Positions 7,382 through 9,050 of a stretch of 9,050 bases of DNA are shown in pieces. Position 1 is the first letter of the stretch; every line of letters begins with the position of its first letter. Origin of the DNA: DASSCW01 sp036555005. GTDB lineage: Bacteria > Chloroflexota > Limnocylindria > QHBO01. The stretch covers positions 1 through 9,050 of the forward strand of contig DATBME010000085.1 of assembly GCA_036555005.1 (NCBI GenBank), written 5' to 3'. The position numbers and the translations under genes are program-made. A model generated the notes under the pieces. It did no database searches. It was given only the letters and a program-made list of their open reading frames with translations, and was not told the origin of the DNA.

Positions 7382-8340
7382 GCGCAGCCCTCCTCGGGGT
7401 TCAGGCTGAAGCTGGCCGCGTTGCCCTCGAGCTCGAGGTCGATGGTCTGCGCGGCGGACTCGAAGTTGGCGGAGGTGTAGGTCCCCTCGCCGGACTGCTG
7501 CAGCCCTGACTCATCCAGGTCGTGGTCGAACGTGATGTTCGCGTCGACCGTAATCCTGAGGCCCACGTCGGGATCGGTGCAGAACTCGATACTGCCGGCA
7601 TTCACGCCGATCCGGCCGGCCAGCTCCGTCTCCGCATCGGTCACCACGCTGAGCGAGCCGGCGTTGACCTGCAGGTCCAGCGCCTCCACCTGGCTGGCGC
7701 TGAGGTCCATCTGCAGGGAGCCCGCGTTCGGGTCCGCATCGATGCTGCCGAACTGCCCTTCGCTCAGATCGGCCCGGCTGTCCGTGGCATTGAGGGTGAG
7801 CAGGAGGTCGTAGGCCACGTCGCGTCCCAGCGTGACGGTCCAGTCCTGCCGGTCATTGCCGAACGGGAAGCCGCCGCTGTTCGATCGGATCTGGAGCGAG
7901 CCGGCATCGGCCTCCAGGTTGACGCCCTGGTCCTCCTCGGAGATGGTCACCGCCTCCCAGGCCGATCCATCGGCCAGACCGAGCGCCAGGTCCCCACAGT
8001 TCAACGTCAGGTCGACGGTGGCCGTGCCGCTGCCGAACTCGCCGCTGGCGGTGTCCTCCGTACCACTGACCGTGCCGCAGGTGGCGATGCCGGGGCCGGC
8101 CGCGATCACGGCGCCACCCGCAAAGCCCACCACCAGCGCGGCCACGATGACGCCGATCGCCGCGAACGGGGTCCGGGACAGGACGATCGCCAGGCCGACC
8201 ACGATCAGGATCACCGGCCAGTACCGCCAGAGGTCGACCCAGGCGGGGATGTCGATCCAGCCCTGGGCCGACGCCAGCGCGACGATGCCGGCAGTGACGA
8301 GGGCGAGCCCCCAGAACAGGAGGCCACGGTTGATGTCCAT
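7378..8340 (-). CDS. LiaF/toastrack-like membrane protein with C-terminal beta-repeat domain
   Basis: The protein has 320 residues from ATG 8340. The N-terminus has three hydrophobic segments (about 7-26, 41-56, 60-82) resembling the LiaI/LiaF-type membrane region, including DLWRYWPVILIVVGLAIV. From about residue 88 there is a soluble, beta-rich, probably extracytoplasmic domain with recurring units: ADAGSLQI, PNAGSLQMDLSAS, VNAGSLSVVT, VNAGSIEFC and EGNAASFSL. This resembles the toastrack/DUF4097-type fold found with LiaF, LiaG and PspC proteins in envelope-stress systems. Four cysteines (88, 115, 254, 319) lie in the outer domain and could form disulfides. The start is ATG 8340, not the in-frame GTG 8346: GAAGGA at 8354-8349 lies 8 nt from the ATG but only 2 nt from the GTG. 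It is the first gene of a two-gene operon with PspC and is divergent from the TetR gene. Ligand and signal are unknown. Confidence 0.88.
   Translation of the reverse strand: MDINRGLLFWGLALVTAGIVALASAQGWIDIPAWVDLWRYWPVILIVVGLAIVLSRTPFAAIGVIVAALVVGFAGGAVIAAGPGIATCGTVSGTEDTASGEFGSGTATVDLTLNCGDLALGLADGSAWEAVTISEEDQGVNLEADAGSLQIRSNSGGFPFGNDRQDWTVTLGRDVAYDLLLTLNATDSRADLSEGQFGSIDADPNAGSLQMDLSASQVEALDLQVNAGSLSVVTDAETELAGRIGVNAGSIEFCTDPDVGLRITVDANITFDHDLDESGLQQSGEGTYTSANFESAAQTIDLELEGNAASFSLNPEEGCA
7389..7394 (-). promoter_or_regulatory. Ribosome binding site of the PspC gene, inside the toastrack gene
   Basis: AGGAGG (within GAGGAGGG on the minus strand) lies 7 nt before ATG 7381. It falls in the last codons of the toastrack gene (for Glu-Glu-Gly-Cys-Ala-stop). 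Together with the ATGA overlap this indicates coupled translation of the two genes. It is the best Shine-Dalgarno sequence I saw in the window. Confidence 0.85.
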
Positions 8341-8348
8341 GGTCACGT

Positions 8349-8354
8349 TCCTTC
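8349..8354 (-). promoter_or_regulatory. Ribosome binding site fixing the toastrack gene start
   Basis: GAAGGA on the minus strand sits 8 nt upstream of ATG 8340 and only 2 nt upstream of the in-frame GTG at 8346. The spacing therefore favours the ATG and removes two residues from the longest reading. Confidence 0.75.
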
Positions 8355-8432
8355 AGCAGGGACGGAGGCCTGACAGCCTGCCCTCCCATTGTCGCACTGC
8401 CCCGCCAGCCAGTCGCCAGTGCCCGAATGTCC

Positions 8433-8479
8433 CTTGACAAGCGTTCTATATTCACAATATGACTCGTATCGCCAATACG
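8433..8479. promoter_or_regulatory. Cluster of three palindromes over the TetR promoter and start: candidate operator
   Basis: Three short perfect inverted repeats follow each other: CTTG-A-CAAG (8433-8441), ATATT-CAC-AATAT (8448-8460) and CGTAT-CGCCA-ATACG (8465-8479). Their centres (8437, 8454, 8472) are 17 and 18 bp apart. The second and third share 8 of 13 bases when aligned by centre. They cover the -10-like element and first codons of the TetR gene and the possible divergent promoter. TetR-family proteins typically bind short palindromes next to their own gene, so autoregulation and control of the toastrack-PspC operon are reasonable inferences. Confidence 0.4.
8447..8452 (+). promoter_or_regulatory. 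Candidate -10 element of the TetR gene (leaderless transcript)
   Basis: TATATT ends 6 nt before position 8459, so transcription would begin at or next to the A of the TetR start codon. This agrees with the lack of any Shine-Dalgarno sequence before that ATG. No -35 hexamer is recognisable at 17 bp (about 8424-8429). A perfect TTGACA is present at 8434-8439 but is only 7 bp away, so it cannot be the partner of this -10. On the opposite strand TTGGCG (8475-8470) and TATAGA (8450-8445), 19 bp apart, could form a weak promoter for the toastrack operon. Confidence 0.4.
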
Positions 8480-9050
8480 GAGACGCGGGAGTATCGGAGC
8501 CAGCTGCGGACCGAGCAGGCCGAGCAGACGCGCGCCAGGATCCTGGAAGCCACGATTCGGGTCACGGCGCGCGGGGTCACGGCCATCTCGATCCCGGCGG
8601 TGGCGCGCGAGGCGGGCGTCTCAGTGCCCACCGTGTACCGGCACTTCGGCTCCAAGCAGGACCTGCTGGCGGCGGTCTACCCGTACGTCCTGAGCCGCGC
8701 CGGGGCCAGCGAGCCGCCGTTTCCGAGATCGCTCGACGAGCTGAAGGAGAACGTGCGGGCGTACGCGGCGCGGGTCGACGCCTTCGACGAACTCACTCGC
8801 GCAGCCATGGCCAGCCCGGCGTCGGCCGAGGTCCGCGCGCTCAGCATCCCGCGTCGGCTGGGCATGATCGAACGCCTGGTCGACTCGTTCGAGCCACCGC
8901 TGGTGAAAGCGGATCGCCAGCGGATGGTGCGGCTGCTGGCCGTGCTGCTCAACTCGTCGGCCCTGCGCACCTGGCACGACGTGCTGCAAAGCTCGGAGGA
9001 GCAGGTGGCCGATGACGTGGACTGGATCGTTCGGGCGGCAATCGCCGCCA
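8459..9050 (+). CDS. TetR/AcrR-family transcriptional regulator (partial, runs off the right edge)
   Basis: An open frame of 197 codons from ATG 8459 has no stop before the window ends. The N-terminal DNA-binding domain is clear: TRARILEATIRVTARGVTAI is followed by SIPAVAREAGVSVPTVYRHF and GSKQDLLAAVYPYV, with the helix-turn-helix at about residues 44-63 and the hallmark TVYRHFGSKQDLL. From residue 90 on is a helical ligand-binding region (LDELKENVRAYAARV, RLGMIERLVDSF, ADRQRMVRLLAVLLNSSALR) too variable to indicate a ligand. TetR proteins are usually 190-220 residues, so only the last few residues are probably missing. A charged 22-residue leader precedes the helical start. The ATG has no ribosome site and would be read from a leaderless mRNA. 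It is divergent from the toastrack-PspC operon, a likely target together with its own gene (inference). Confidence 0.92.
   Translation, partial: MTRIANTETREYRSQLRTEQAEQTRARILEATIRVTARGVTAISIPAVAREAGVSVPTVYRHFGSKQDLLAAVYPYVLSRAGASEPPFPRSLDELKENVRAYAARVDAFDELTRAAMASPASAEVRALSIPRRLGMIERLVDSFEPPLVKADRQRMVRLLAVLLNSSALRTWHDVLQSSEEQVADDVDWIVRAAIAA

Noticed and set aside
7522..8373. Plus-strand open frame of 283 codons opposite the toastrack gene
   Set aside because: No recognisable domain and a shadow composition; the minus strand has membrane segments, a ribosome site and beta repeats.
8434..8439. Perfect TTGACA as the -35 element of the TetR gene
   Set aside because: At normal spacing its -10 would fall on or after the start codon (TATGAC at 8458 at best), and no later start could keep the helix-turn-helix domain intact. 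It is better explained as part of the CTTGACAAG palindrome.

Overview
The window is about 9 kb of very GC-rich, tightly packed bacterial DNA. It holds six genes: four complete, one cut by each edge. The gene content (two GT-C glycosyltransferase types, a polyprenol-phosphate-sugar-synthase-like GT2, a PspC protein and a LiaF/toastrack-like protein, with GTG/TTG starts and weak ribosome sites) would fit a high-GC Chloroflexota lineage or an actinobacterium. There is no rRNA or other marker here, so the taxonomy is inference.

Left half, positions 1 to about 7036: a glycosylation locus. On the minus strand, a DUF2723 membrane protein (related to TMEM260-type O-mannosyltransferases) runs from about 2080 to 443. 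It overlaps the start of a GT2 glycosyltransferase (446 to beyond the left edge) that resembles dolichol/polyprenol-phosphate mannose or glucose synthases. Divergently, the plus strand carries a very large protein of about 1635 residues (2129-7036). It fuses a Gpi18-like (COG5542-type) mannosyltransferase domain, an Ala/Gly/Pro linker, and a GT39 (PMT) protein O-mannosyltransferase domain. Within the first extracytoplasmic loop of the PMT domain, between the catalytic Asp-Glu region and the second membrane segment, sits an insertion of roughly 355 residues that reads like a beta-propeller. This is the most unusual feature of the window. A plausible reading is that the GT2 enzyme makes a lipid-linked sugar on the cytoplasmic face and the GT-C enzymes use it on the outer face.

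Right half, 6866 to 9050: an envelope-stress-type module. A two-gene minus-strand operon encodes a LiaF/toastrack-like membrane protein (8340-7378) followed, with an ATGA overlap and a strong internal ribosome site, by a PspC-domain protein (7381-6866). A TetR-family regulator reads divergently from 8459 off the right edge. Its start region carries a -10-like TATATT placed for a leaderless transcript and three short palindromes spaced 17-18 bp apart, which are candidate operators. The PspC gene and the giant glycosyltransferase converge and overlap by 171 bp, so the last 56 residues of the glycosyltransferase frame are the antisense of PspC.

No tRNA, rRNA, CRISPR array, insertion sequence or attachment site was seen. 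The only real non-coding stretch is the 118-bp region between the toastrack gene and the TetR gene.
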